From: Botrimarina mediterranea
Lineage (GTDB): Bacteria; Planctomycetota; Planctomycetia; Pirellulales; Lacipirellulaceae
Assembly (NCBI RefSeq): GCF_007753265.1
Contig: NZ_CP036349.1
Coordinates: 3,195,363-3,259,362, forward strand
Length of the DNA stretch: 64,000 nucleotides
Direction: 5' to 3'
The position numbers and the translations under genes are program-made. A model generated the notes under the pieces. That model saw only the letters and a list, made by a program, of their open reading frames with translations. It had not been told where the DNA came from and ran no database searches. Below, in pieces: positions 35,470 through 43,047 of the stretch; positions within the stretch are counted from its first letter, which is position 1, and the number at the start of each line of letters is the position of its first letter.

Positions 35470-37032
35470 TTATTCACCAACTTTCGGCGGCGTGAAACCG
35501 TAGTCCTCCCGCAACTCGGCGAGCCGCGCAGTCAACCGTTCTCGGACCTCGGCGTACCTGGGATCGTCCGCCACGTTGCTGAGCTCTCGCGGGTCTTCCT
35601 CCAGGTCGTACAGCTCCCACTCGTCACGCTTGTAGAAGTGGATCAGCTTGTGCCGGCCGTCGGTCACGCCGTCGTGCAACTGCACGTTGTGGTCCCGCTC
35701 GGGACCCTCGTGATAGTGATAGTAGAAATCCTCTCGCCAATCGGGCGTCGGCTCGCTCCGCAGGATCGCCGTCAGGCTGCGGCCGTCAACTTCTGGATCG
35801 ACTTCGGCGCCCGCGAGTTCGAGGAACGTCGGCGCGATGTCGAGGTTCGACACGATGCGGCCCTCTTCACGACCCGGCTCTTTCAGACCCGCTGGCCAGC
35901 GCACCACCATCGGCGTCCGCAGCGACTCCTCGTACATGAACCGCTTGTCGAACCAGCCGTGCTCGCCGAGATAGAAGCCTTGGTCGCTCATGTAGACGAC
36001 GACCGTGTTCTCGGCGAGCCCGGCGCCATCGAGCCAGTCGAGCACGCGGCCGACGCCCTCGTCAACGCTTGCGACACACGCCAAATAATCTTCCATGTAA
36101 CGCCTCCACTTCCAGCGAGTGCGTTCGTCCCCTTCGAGTCCCGAGTCTTCGAGCTCCGCCTGCCGCGGATCAATATGCTCGACCCACGCCGCCTTCTGGT
36201 CGGCGGTCATATGGTTGTAAAGCCACTGCCGGTGGTTATTGTCTTCCGCCCACGTCTTGATGTCGCGGTCGTTCATCGTCTCCCCGATCCGCATCTTCGC
36301 GTCCACCGCCGAGCTGGTCCGCGTCGAATAGTCGTCCAGCAGCGTCGCCGGCTCGGGGATCTCGCGGCCGACGAACTCCTTCAGCCGCTCCGGCGCCGGG
36401 TCCCACGGCCGGTGCGGCGCCTTCTGATGGATCATCAACAGGAAAGGCTTGTCCGCTTTGCGGCCCGTCTCGCCCGCGCCGTTAAGCCACGCGATCGCCT
36501 TGTCGGTCGTGACATCGGTCACATAGCCGTCGATCGCGCTCTTACCGGCCGGGGTGATGAAGTCGGGCCGGTAGTACTTCCCTTGGCCCGGCAGGACATC
36601 CCAGTGATCGAAGCCCGTCGGCTCGGACACCAGATGCCACTTGCCGACGATCGCCGTCTGGTAGCCCGCTCGCTGCAAAGACTTCGCCATCGTCCACTGC
36701 GTGCCATCGAACGTCGAACGGTTGTCGTAGAACCCGTTCCGCGAGCTGTGCTTACCCGTCAGCACCGTCGCCCGACACGGGCCGCACAACGAGTTGGGCA
36801 CGTACGCCCGATCGAAGCGAATCCCCTCACGGGCGATGCGGTCGATGTTCGGCGTGTTATTGATGCCGGCCCCATAGGCACTGACCGCTTGGTAAGCGTG
36901 GTCATCCGACATGATGAACACGAAGTTCGGCCGCGGCGCCCCCTCGGCGCTGACCGCAATCAGCAACGCAAGCAGGAGGAACCGCCACGACGCGGGGAGC
37001 GCCAAGGAACGCCGGATTCTCTTGGGAGCCAT
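35470..37032 (-). CDS. Secreted type I sulfatase
   Basis: 520 residues from ATG 37030-37032, preceded by GGAG at good spacing; an upstream ATG adds 16 non-signal residues. The signal peptide is FLLLALLIAVSAEGA. The sulfatase start RPNFVFIMSDDHAYQA gives the two calcium-binding Asp. The maturation motif SLCGPCRATVLTGKHS contains C-x-P-x-R, where the first Cys becomes formylglycine. VGKWHLV, HQKAPHRPW and VVYMSDQGFYLGEHGWFDKR supply further active-site residues. The DVLPGQGKYYRPDFIT block resembles carbohydrate 6-O-sulfatase subfamilies of S1; the exact subfamily is uncertain. It lies downstream of a GH144-like gene and faces the fucose operon, consistent with desulfation of sulfated polysaccharides. 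The anaerobic or aerobic maturase is not in the window. Confidence 0.92.
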   Translation of the reverse strand: MAPKRIRRSLALPASWRFLLLALLIAVSAEGAPRPNFVFIMSDDHAYQAVSAYGAGINNTPNIDRIAREGIRFDRAYVPNSLCGPCRATVLTGKHSSRNGFYDNRSTFDGTQWTMAKSLQRAGYQTAIVGKWHLVSEPTGFDHWDVLPGQGKYYRPDFITPAGKSAIDGYVTDVTTDKAIAWLNGAGETGRKADKPFLLMIHQKAPHRPWDPAPERLKEFVGREIPEPATLLDDYSTRTSSAVDAKMRIGETMNDRDIKTWAEDNNHRQWLYNHMTADQKAAWVEHIDPRQAELEDSGLEGDERTRWKWRRYMEDYLACVASVDEGVGRVLDWLDGAGLAENTVVVYMSDQGFYLGEHGWFDKRFMYEESLRTPMVVRWPAGLKEPGREEGRIVSNLDIAPTFLELAGAEVDPEVDGRSLTAILRSEPTPDWREDFYYHYHEGPERDHNVQLHDGVTDGRHKLIHFYKRDEWELYDLEEDPRELSNVADDPRYAEVRERLTARLAELREDYGFTPPKVGE

Positions 37033-37159
37033 CGCCTTCTCCGCAGGAAACAGGGTCACGAGACGAGGACGATTGTACACTATTGGGTGGCCATTTCCTA
37101 CGAGAAAAGCACGTCACTTAGCCCCCGGTCAATGACCGGCGGCTAAGTAAACCCCGCCA

Positions 37160-38581
37160 TCACTCGCGCTCCTTCGCGCCCTCGTTCAACCACCCACCCG
37201 CAAAGCCCGCACGCTCCAGACCCGCGCGGACATACGGGCTACGCTTCATCAAGTCCCACACGAAACCGCTGCGGTGGTTCTCGGCCATCAACAGGATCGG
37301 CCCCTGGTCAATGCCGAGGTAGTCCGAGTCGAACCAGCCGTGCTCGGGATCGATCACGCCGCGCTGCGGCCGGGCGTCGGCGAAGCGGAACGAGGGGTTG
37401 AACGCGTCGCGGAAGCCATACTCGCCGTAGAGCCGATCGCCGTATCGCTCGCGCATCGACTTGAGGGCGTGGGTCGTTTCGTTCGGAGCGAAGGGGATCG
37501 ATCCGCCGGTCGCGGTGGGGGCGATCGTGCCGTCGTCGATCACCGCGGTCGCGCTCGCGCCGCGGGCCATGTACGTGTGGAAGCGGCGCGACTGGCCGTT
37601 GTGACTCCACTCCCCGTTCGCGGGCCCGTCACAAGCGGTGAGGCCCCAGACATCGGCGCCGTAGTCGCGCCAGCTGGCCGGGTTGGCGATCGCGTACTCA
37701 CGTTGCGCGAGCGTCGCGCGGCGCGAGTTCTCGAAGTAATCGATCCCCTTCTCGCGCAAGTAGGCGTCGGCGACGCCGCGCAGGTCGATCCAGCAGGCAG
37801 CGTACTGGTGACCGAAGAGCGGGGCGAAGTTGACGTGCTCGCCTTGGCCCTGGAAGTCGGCCCACTTGTAGGTCTTCGTGAACGCTTCCCATGCCTCCGG
37901 CTCGACCGGGTGCGTCGGCGAGCCGATCGCCAGCACGTAGAGGAACATGGCCTCGTCGTAACCGCGGTAGTCGGCCCGACCAAAACCTCCCTCTTCGGGC
38001 TTCCACCCCATCGCGATCAGCGGCGGACGCGGCTGCATCCAGTCCCAACGCACGTTACGATACAGCGCGTCGGCCGTCTCGCGAATCTCACGCTCCGTGC
38101 CGTTGTCGCCATCAAAGTACTCGCGCGAAGCGAGCACGCCCATCATCAGCAACGCCGTATCGATGCTCGACAGCTCGCAGTTGCGCCAGCGCTCGCCGGT
38201 GCGCATGTCGAGGAAGTGATAGAAGAACCCGTTATGGCCGCTTGCTCCGGCGGTCTCTTCGTTCTGACGAGCGTCTCGTAAGAATCGCAGCGTCGCCAGC
38301 GTCCGTTCGGCCGCTTCGTCGCACTCGACCCACCCGCGCTCGACGCCGACACAGTAAGCCGTCAACCCAAACCCCACCGCCGCGATGCTGCAGGGCGAAG
38401 CGCTGGGATATCGATCGGGCGTCAAACCGTTCTCGGCCGGTGCGGTCTCCCAGAAGAAGTTGAACGTGCGCTGCTGGAGGTTGTCGAGGAAGGCGGAGTC
38501 CGACTCGATCGCAGCACTCGGCGACGCTAGGAGCGATGCGAAAAGGAGGCCGATCAACTGCGCTGAAGTCCGTTGAATCAT
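37160..38581 (-). CDS. Glycoamylase-like GH144-type glucanase (endo-beta-1,2-glucanase candidate)
   Basis: 473 residues from ATG 38579-38581. The signal peptide is LIGLLFASLLASPSAA. The (alpha/alpha)6 glycoamylase-like domain runs from LDNLQQRTFNFFWETAP to the end; landmarks are SIAAVGFGLTAYCVGVERGW, GFFYHFLDMRTGER, YRGYDEAMFLYVLAIGSPTH, FGHQYAACWIDLRGVAD and DYGADVWGLTACDGP. Family members of GH144 hydrolyse beta-1,2-glucan, and others in this Pfam family have unknown substrates. In this locus it is accompanied by a GH3 beta-glucosidase and a LacI regulator, a pairing known for beta-1,2-glucan (sophoro-oligosaccharide) loci. It is secreted and followed by a sulfatase gene, so a substituted natural glucan is possible. 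Confidence 0.8.
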   Translation of the reverse strand: MIQRTSAQLIGLLFASLLASPSAAIESDSAFLDNLQQRTFNFFWETAPAENGLTPDRYPSASPCSIAAVGFGLTAYCVGVERGWVECDEAAERTLATLRFLRDARQNEETAGASGHNGFFYHFLDMRTGERWRNCELSSIDTALLMMGVLASREYFDGDNGTEREIRETADALYRNVRWDWMQPRPPLIAMGWKPEEGGFGRADYRGYDEAMFLYVLAIGSPTHPVEPEAWEAFTKTYKWADFQGQGEHVNFAPLFGHQYAACWIDLRGVADAYLREKGIDYFENSRRATLAQREYAIANPASWRDYGADVWGLTACDGPANGEWSHNGQSRRFHTYMARGASATAVIDDGTIAPTATGGSIPFAPNETTHALKSMRERYGDRLYGEYGFRDAFNPSFRFADARPQRGVIDPEHGWFDSDYLGIDQGPILLMAENHRSGFVWDLMKRSPYVRAGLERAGFAGGWLNEGAKERE

Positions 38582-38685
38582 GCAGGAACGCCAGGTGTTC
38601 AAAGAGAAGGGGAGCGGACTCGTTGTCCGCTCCCCGTGATTTCAGCTGATATGAAAGTAGGGCCAAGCCCCAGTGCGCTTTGTGC

Positions 38686-39909
38686 TTAAAGATTCACGTC
38701 GACTGTCTCGCCGTCGCGCCGATGTCCCATCCGATTGAAGTTCTCCGGGTCGACGCCAAAGGAGATAAAATGCACGGACCCATCGGCGAAGACCGAGTTG
38801 ATGCCACCGGGGTGCGAGGACCCAAGCACCCAGTCGCCGACATTGTCACACGAGCCGTCCGGACCGAAAATGGCGGCGAGCTGCTGATCGCGACTCTGGT
38901 CGGAGGTGCTGGCTTTACCAGGCACTTGAGAAATGTCGTTGTCGGCTCGCGGCGGAAATAGCGTCGTGCGGACGTTATTGCAGTCCCACCCGTCGGCCCA
39001 GCCATTGTCATCGCCCGCCCCAATGCCAAAGCCCACGCCGCTACTGGCCCCAGTAATGATGTCGGGAACAAGCCACTTCTCGGCGATCAGCATCGTCTTG
39101 CTTGATCCGTCCGTGATTTTTGCAAAGGTCATTTTCGAACCGGCGCCGCCGGCTTCACCCGAAGTCGGTGGATTACCATTCAGAATCCAGTCGGTCCGCT
39201 GAATCACGCCGCGGTATTGGACTTGGCCTTGCGCCTCCCTCGAAGGATTCTTTAGGCCTTGGACGACGTTTCGGGGGGGAACCCCTTCAGCGCATGTCGA
39301 ACAACCCCACGTCGACTGATTGAGGCGGTTATAAGGCGTTGTATTCATCGGGCTGGCAAGCATGTTCTCCATTTCGTTCGCCCCACTCATCTCTGAACGC
39401 GCTGGGGCCGCATTCACAGCCGCGTAATCTACCTTAGAAGCGGTGCCAGGCGTTGGAGTGCCGGGACTTCGACGTGACGGGCAGTAATACATTGCAACAG
39501 TGAATTCGCTAATCTGGCTCTGCTGAACGACACCGGCGATGGCCCCTTCTTCCATAAAAGGAAGTATCTGATAGAAGACGCCGAGTCCTTGCGTTTCGGG
39601 GCCGTTAGGCGGACCTTGCCTCAATGCCGGGTTGGGCTGAGAAAAAGTATCTGCGAGGTAGTTCTCGATCCTGGCCTGCGGTGTCGTCCCACCCGTGGGG
39701 AACTGATCCTGGGTGTCGTAAAAGTTTTGACACGCCAACCCGATGTTCTTCAGGTTGTTCTTACACTGCGTGCGCCGCGCCGCCTCGCGCGCCGCTTGCA
39801 CGGCCGGCAGTAGCAGCGCGACCAAGATGCCGATGATGGCGATCACCACCAGCAGCTCGACCAGGGTGAACCCGTATTGGCGATTGCCTTTCAACTTTGC
39901 CTGTTCCAT
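38686..39909 (-). CDS. DUF1559 pseudopilin-like protein (glycan-locus copy)
   Basis: 407 residues. A short leader ([13 protein letters not shown]) precedes [20 protein letters not shown] and [20 protein letters not shown]. The body has the family blocks [15 protein letters not shown] and the terminal [11 protein letters not shown]. Unlike the two DUF1559 proteins near 15-20 kb it has no [12 protein letters not shown] block, so it belongs to another subgroup. It sits 80 bases downstream of a PEP-CTERM protein gene and 104 bases upstream of the GH144-like gene, on the same strand, probably in one unit. A role in presenting or exporting surface proteins of the glycan locus is plausible but not shown. 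Confidence 0.92.
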   Translation of the reverse strand: MEQAKLKGNRQYGFTLVELLVVIAIIGILVALLLPAVQAAREAARRTQCKNNLKNIGLACQNFYDTQDQFPTGGTTPQARIENYLADTFSQPNPALRQGPPNGPETQGLGVFYQILPFMEEGAIAGVVQQSQISEFTVAMYYCPSRRSPGTPTPGTASKVDYAAVNAAPARSEMSGANEMENMLASPMNTTPYNRLNQSTWGCSTCAEGVPPRNVVQGLKNPSREAQGQVQYRGVIQRTDWILNGNPPTSGEAGGAGSKMTFAKITDGSSKTMLIAEKWLVPDIITGASSGVGFGIGAGDDNGWADGWDCNNVRTTLFPPRADNDISQVPGKASTSDQSRDQQLAAIFGPDGSCDNVGDWVLGSSHPGGINSVFADGSVHFISFGVDPENFNRMGHRRDGETVDVNL

Positions 39910-39912
39910 TTG

Positions 39913-39932
39913 AAAACCTGCTTGTAGGTTTT
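39913..39932 (-). promoter_or_regulatory. Hairpin covering the ribosome-binding region of the DUF1559 gene
   Basis: AAAACCT (39913-39919) and AGGTTTT (39926-39932) can pair across a six-base loop. Read leftward, the AGG that would serve as the ribosome site lies in the arm next to the ATG at 39909. Folding could restrict translation of the DUF1559 gene relative to the PEP-CTERM gene upstream. This is inferred from sequence only. Confidence 0.3.
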
Positions 39933-39989
39933 AACTTGTCGCCAATACGGGTCCACACCCGGCTAACCACCCCGGATCATCGATCCGCT

Positions 39990-41462
39990 TCAGACGAGTC
40001 GCCGCCGAGCGGCAACGGCCGTCAATCCGACTAAGACAAGTACGCAAGCGGTCGGCTCGGGGATCGCGGCCGCCGCCGATGGCGCCGACGTGGTGCCGTA
40101 ATTGTCCGCCCACAGGTCGTAACCCGCTTGGCTGCTGTCGGGCGAGTTGCCGTCACGCCAGACCGTGTAGTCGGCCGCGTCAACCTTGCCGTCGCTGTTG
40201 TAGTCGCCCGCCAGACCACCCGTGACGGCCATCAGCGAGAAGTCGTCCCAGAAGGCCGACACCGTCGTGCCGGTGTCCGGGTTGGCGGTGATGTTGTTGG
40301 TGATGCCAGCGACTCGGACATCTACCGTTCCCGCCGGCGCCGTTGCCGACAGAGAATGCGTGTGCCAGTTGTTGTCGGCGGTCTGTCCAGCAGCACGTAG
40401 GTCGAGAGTGGACGAATCGATAACGACTCCCTCGCTATCGAGAAACGCCAGTTCGAGAAGCATCTGATTCTCGTCGCCGCCAGCGTTGTAAAAGTTTACC
40501 TCCCAACGCGAAGAAGCCGTAAACATGTACTCCGTTCCGGCCACCCCAGCGACAGACTGTTGAATCGAGGCCGAGTCCGCATCCGCAACGAACGGACGGA
40601 CCCAGATCCCATTTGTGCCACCGGTAGCGGGATTGTTGGCGAAGCCCGCCGCCGCCAGCGAGTTGACGCCTTCAGGGTTCTCAATGAACTCCCACCCGGC
40701 TTCGACTAACCGCTCTTCCGCCGTTGGCGGCACTTCCGGCAGGATGTTCAGATTGGCGTTCTCCAGCAACTGAGTTGTAGGCGCGGCGGTGGTCGTTAGC
40801 GAGAAATTGTCCACGAAAGCCGACTGCGCTCCGCCGTTGGTGTTGGTGGTCATGTTGAGGCCCTGAGCCCGCACCCGGACTGACGCGGCGCCCGCCGGGG
40901 CGACCCCTACTAGCGGCGTGATATCGGGGTTGCCGTCCCGGCCCGACCAGCCGAGCCCCGCAATTAATTCGGTCTCTAGGTCGCGCACCAACGGCGAGCC
41001 GATCACCATCCCGCTCGAATCGAGGAACGCCAACTCAAAGTTGATGTCCGTGGAAAAGCCGGCCGTGCCGCCATAGTTTGCCTCAAACAGCCCGTCACCC
41101 GTAAACGAGTACTCTTGGCCGGGAACGGCCGCCACGATCTGCGTGAGGATCGCTTCCGTGGTGCCGTTCGCTTCATTGCCGCTGAATGGCTTGATCCACA
41201 GGCCGCGGTGATCCGGATCGACGGCGAGGGGGTCGATCGGATTGTCCGCGAAGCCGGCCAATGAAGCCGAATCCACCATCAGCGAGGGGTCCGCCGTGCG
41301 GAACTCCTCGAGCGTCCAGAACGGGACCTCGGGGATCGATGGTAGTGCAGGGAGTTCGAAATTGCCGAACGTCAGCAGTTCGACCGCCGTCGCACGCTGC
41401 GCCACCCCGAGGGCCGCGGCGCCAACCAGAGTACAAGCAACAAGTCGCCATTTGGTCGTCAT
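39990..41462 (-). CDS. PEP-CTERM protein with two carbohydrate-binding-like sandwich domains and dockerin-like loops
   Basis: 490 residues from ATG 41460-41462, with AAGGAAAG upstream; longer frames do not add a signal peptide. The signal peptide ends RATAVE. Two similar ~170-residue beta-sandwich units follow. The first begins LLTFGNFELPALPSIPEVPF and contains GLWIKPFSGNEANGTTEAIL; the second begins LLENANLNILPEVPPTAEER and contains GIWVRPFVADADSASIQQSV. Each contains a PG-EYSF or AGTEYMF strand and ends with AFVDNFSL or FWDDFSL, like carbohydrate-binding modules. A dockerin-like segment (GDYNSDGKVDAADYTVWRDG, YDLWADNYG) and IPEPTACVLV with ARRRLV end the protein. It probably binds the glycan attacked by the neighbouring enzymes. 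A LacI-type operator lies 339 bases upstream. Confidence 0.82.
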   Translation of the reverse strand: MTTKWRLVACTLVGAAALGVAQRATAVELLTFGNFELPALPSIPEVPFWTLEEFRTADPSLMVDSASLAGFADNPIDPLAVDPDHRGLWIKPFSGNEANGTTEAILTQIVAAVPGQEYSFTGDGLFEANYGGTAGFSTDINFELAFLDSSGMVIGSPLVRDLETELIAGLGWSGRDGNPDITPLVGVAPAGAASVRVRAQGLNMTTNTNGGAQSAFVDNFSLTTTAAPTTQLLENANLNILPEVPPTAEERLVEAGWEFIENPEGVNSLAAAGFANNPATGGTNGIWVRPFVADADSASIQQSVAGVAGTEYMFTASSRWEVNFYNAGGDENQMLLELAFLDSEGVVIDSSTLDLRAAGQTADNNWHTHSLSATAPAGTVDVRVAGITNNITANPDTGTTVSAFWDDFSLMAVTGGLAGDYNSDGKVDAADYTVWRDGNSPDSSQAGYDLWADNYGTTSAPSAAAAIPEPTACVLVLVGLTAVAARRRLV

Positions 41463-41933
41463 GAGTAGCTTTCCTTGAAGAGTGTCCAACCTGCCGTGAC
41501 TTCGAACGTGAAGAGGTCGCTTGCCTCCCGGAGCCTCCGCCAACCGGAGCCCTCTGCTATTCGATGCAGAGCCGCTTTGCGGGGCGAAAGTGTTGCGGGA
41601 GGTTTCAGCGACTGATTGAGCCGCCATCTTGTAAACCCAACCCACCACTGGCGGGCCGCGTCATGAAAAGCCGTTATCGATAAGCCGAGCCAGCGTCACG
41701 CCACCGCAGGAACCATGACAGGGGCCAAATAGCCACAGCAGGGCCGGGGGTGACGCACGTATGTCCCTACCTAAGAAAGTAATCCATCGCCGCCACTCAC
41801 TGCAAGCGCTTTCACGACGAATTAACCGAACTTTTCCGTCAGATTTCTACGCAGGACCACCCCGAGCGGCAACCGGCAGCTTTCAAGTGCTTGCCCGCCA
41901 CGGCGCGCCCTGGCGCCGGTCAGTTGGCGCCGG
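41463..41933. other. Gene-free stretch with LacI-type operator
   Basis: 471 bases between the start of the PEP-CTERM gene and the end of lacI, both leftward. It holds the operator-like palindrome at 41801-41814, an AT-richer flank (41820-41850) that could contain a promoter, and a tandem duplication of TGGCGCCGGTCAG (near 41911-41938) that overlaps the last lacI codons. An open frame reading rightward here continues over lacI in antisense and is not credible. Confidence 0.5.
41801..41814. promoter_or_regulatory. LacI-family operator, site 1
   Basis: TGCAAGCGCTTTCA is a near-perfect 14-base palindrome with the central CG and flanking AA/TT expected of LacI/CcpA-class operators (TG-x-AA-x-CG-x-TT-x-CA). 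It differs by one base from site 2 at 45593-45606. It lies between lacI and the PEP-CTERM-DUF1559-GH144-sulfatase string, so it probably controls the latter. Confidence 0.65.
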
Positions 41934-42950
41934 TCAGCTGCCGGAGAGCGTCCCGCACGACTCGCGGACAACCACCCGTGTCGGCAGGATCACCCGGCTA
42001 GAAGGCCGCTCAGGCTCGTTGAGCCGCTCGCAGAGGAGTTCGATCGCCTTGGCGCCCATCTCCGCCATGGGGACGTGGACCGTCGTCAGCCGCGGCCTGG
42101 TGAGCTGGGAGATGCGGGTGTCGTCGAAACCGACCACCCGCAGGTCCTCGGGAATCGACAGCGTCGCGGCGATGGCGGCGTCAACGACGCCGGCGGCCAT
42201 CTCGTCGTTGGCGGCGAAAACCGTCGCCCCCGCGGCGGCCCATTCGCTGACCCTTTCGGTGGCGTACTCGAACGCGGTGCTGTAGCGGTAGTCGAGGTGG
42301 ACCACGTCCTCGGCGGCGGGGCGGACGCCCACCTCGGCGAGCACCTTGCGGTAAGCGTTGAGCCGATCAATGGTGTCGAGGTTGGTCTCGTGACCGCCGA
42401 GGAAGACGATGCGCTTGCCCGGGTAGGACGACACCAGCCGGCGGACGAGCGTCTCGGCGCCGTTGTGGTGGTCGATGGCGACGGTGTCGTGCTTGGCGCC
42501 CTGGATGTCGCCGTCGAGGACCACCAGCGGGATCGAGGCGTTCTGCAGCGATTTGCGGATCATCGAGCTCATCTCGGTGACCATCACGATCATGCCGTCG
42601 ACGAGCCCCTGCGTCCCCACCGCCGCGAGCACGTCCTGTCCGTCGTCGTCGGCGGTAACGGAAGAGACGAGCAGGTGGTAGCCCAGCTCCCGAGTCTTCT
42701 GGTTCGCGCCGCGGATGATCTCCGAGTAGAACTCGCCGTGGAGGTCGGGGAGCACCAGGCCAAGCACGTTGCTCTTACGCAGCATCAAGCCGCGGGCGAA
42801 GACGTTGGGTCGATACCCAAGTTCCGCAATCGCCGCCTCGACCCGCTTGCGCGTCTCGACGTTCACCAAGTTCCGCCGGTTCAACACGCGCGAGACGGTG
42901 CTGATCGACACATTGGCTTTCTTCGCAACGTCTTCGATCGAAGCAGCCAT
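41934..42950 (-). CDS. LacI-family transcriptional regulator
   Basis: 338 residues from ATG 42948-42950. The helix-turn-helix and hinge are canonical: SIEDVAKKANVSISTVSRVL, then NRRNLVNVETRKRVEAAIAE and LGYRPNVFARGL. The periplasmic-binding-protein-like effector domain follows (VLGLVLPDLHGEFYSEIIRG; FAANDEMAAGVVDAA; RVVGFDDTRISQLTRPRLTT). The effector is probably an oligosaccharide released by the neighbouring glycosidases. The gene follows the GH3 gene on the same strand by 97 bases, so it is probably autoregulated from the GH3 promoter, where operator site 2 lies. A second operator is located downstream of lacI. Confidence 0.95.
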   Translation of the reverse strand: MAASIEDVAKKANVSISTVSRVLNRRNLVNVETRKRVEAAIAELGYRPNVFARGLMLRKSNVLGLVLPDLHGEFYSEIIRGANQKTRELGYHLLVSSVTADDDGQDVLAAVGTQGLVDGMIVMVTEMSSMIRKSLQNASIPLVVLDGDIQGAKHDTVAIDHHNGAETLVRRLVSSYPGKRIVFLGGHETNLDTIDRLNAYRKVLAEVGVRPAAEDVVHLDYRYSTAFEYATERVSEWAAAGATVFAANDEMAAGVVDAAIAATLSIPEDLRVVGFDDTRISQLTRPRLTTVHVPMAEMGAKAIELLCERLNEPERPSSRVILPTRVVVRESCGTLSGS

Positions 42951-43047
42951 GAGCGGACGTGAGGGGAAGAGGGATGGCGTTATCGCGTCGCGACGGGCCG
43001 GCGATAGAAACCCTACCCTGTGGGAGACGACTCCGTGCCGCATTAGG

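Noticed and set aside
35638-37146. 502-codon rightward open frame over the sulfatase gene
   Set aside because: Antisense shadow; the sulfatase has signal peptide, CxPxR motif and ribosome site on the other strand.
41761-42285. Rightward 174-codon frame as a gene
   Set aside because: It runs over the end of lacI in antisense; the translation is Ser/Arg/Thr-rich and without family.
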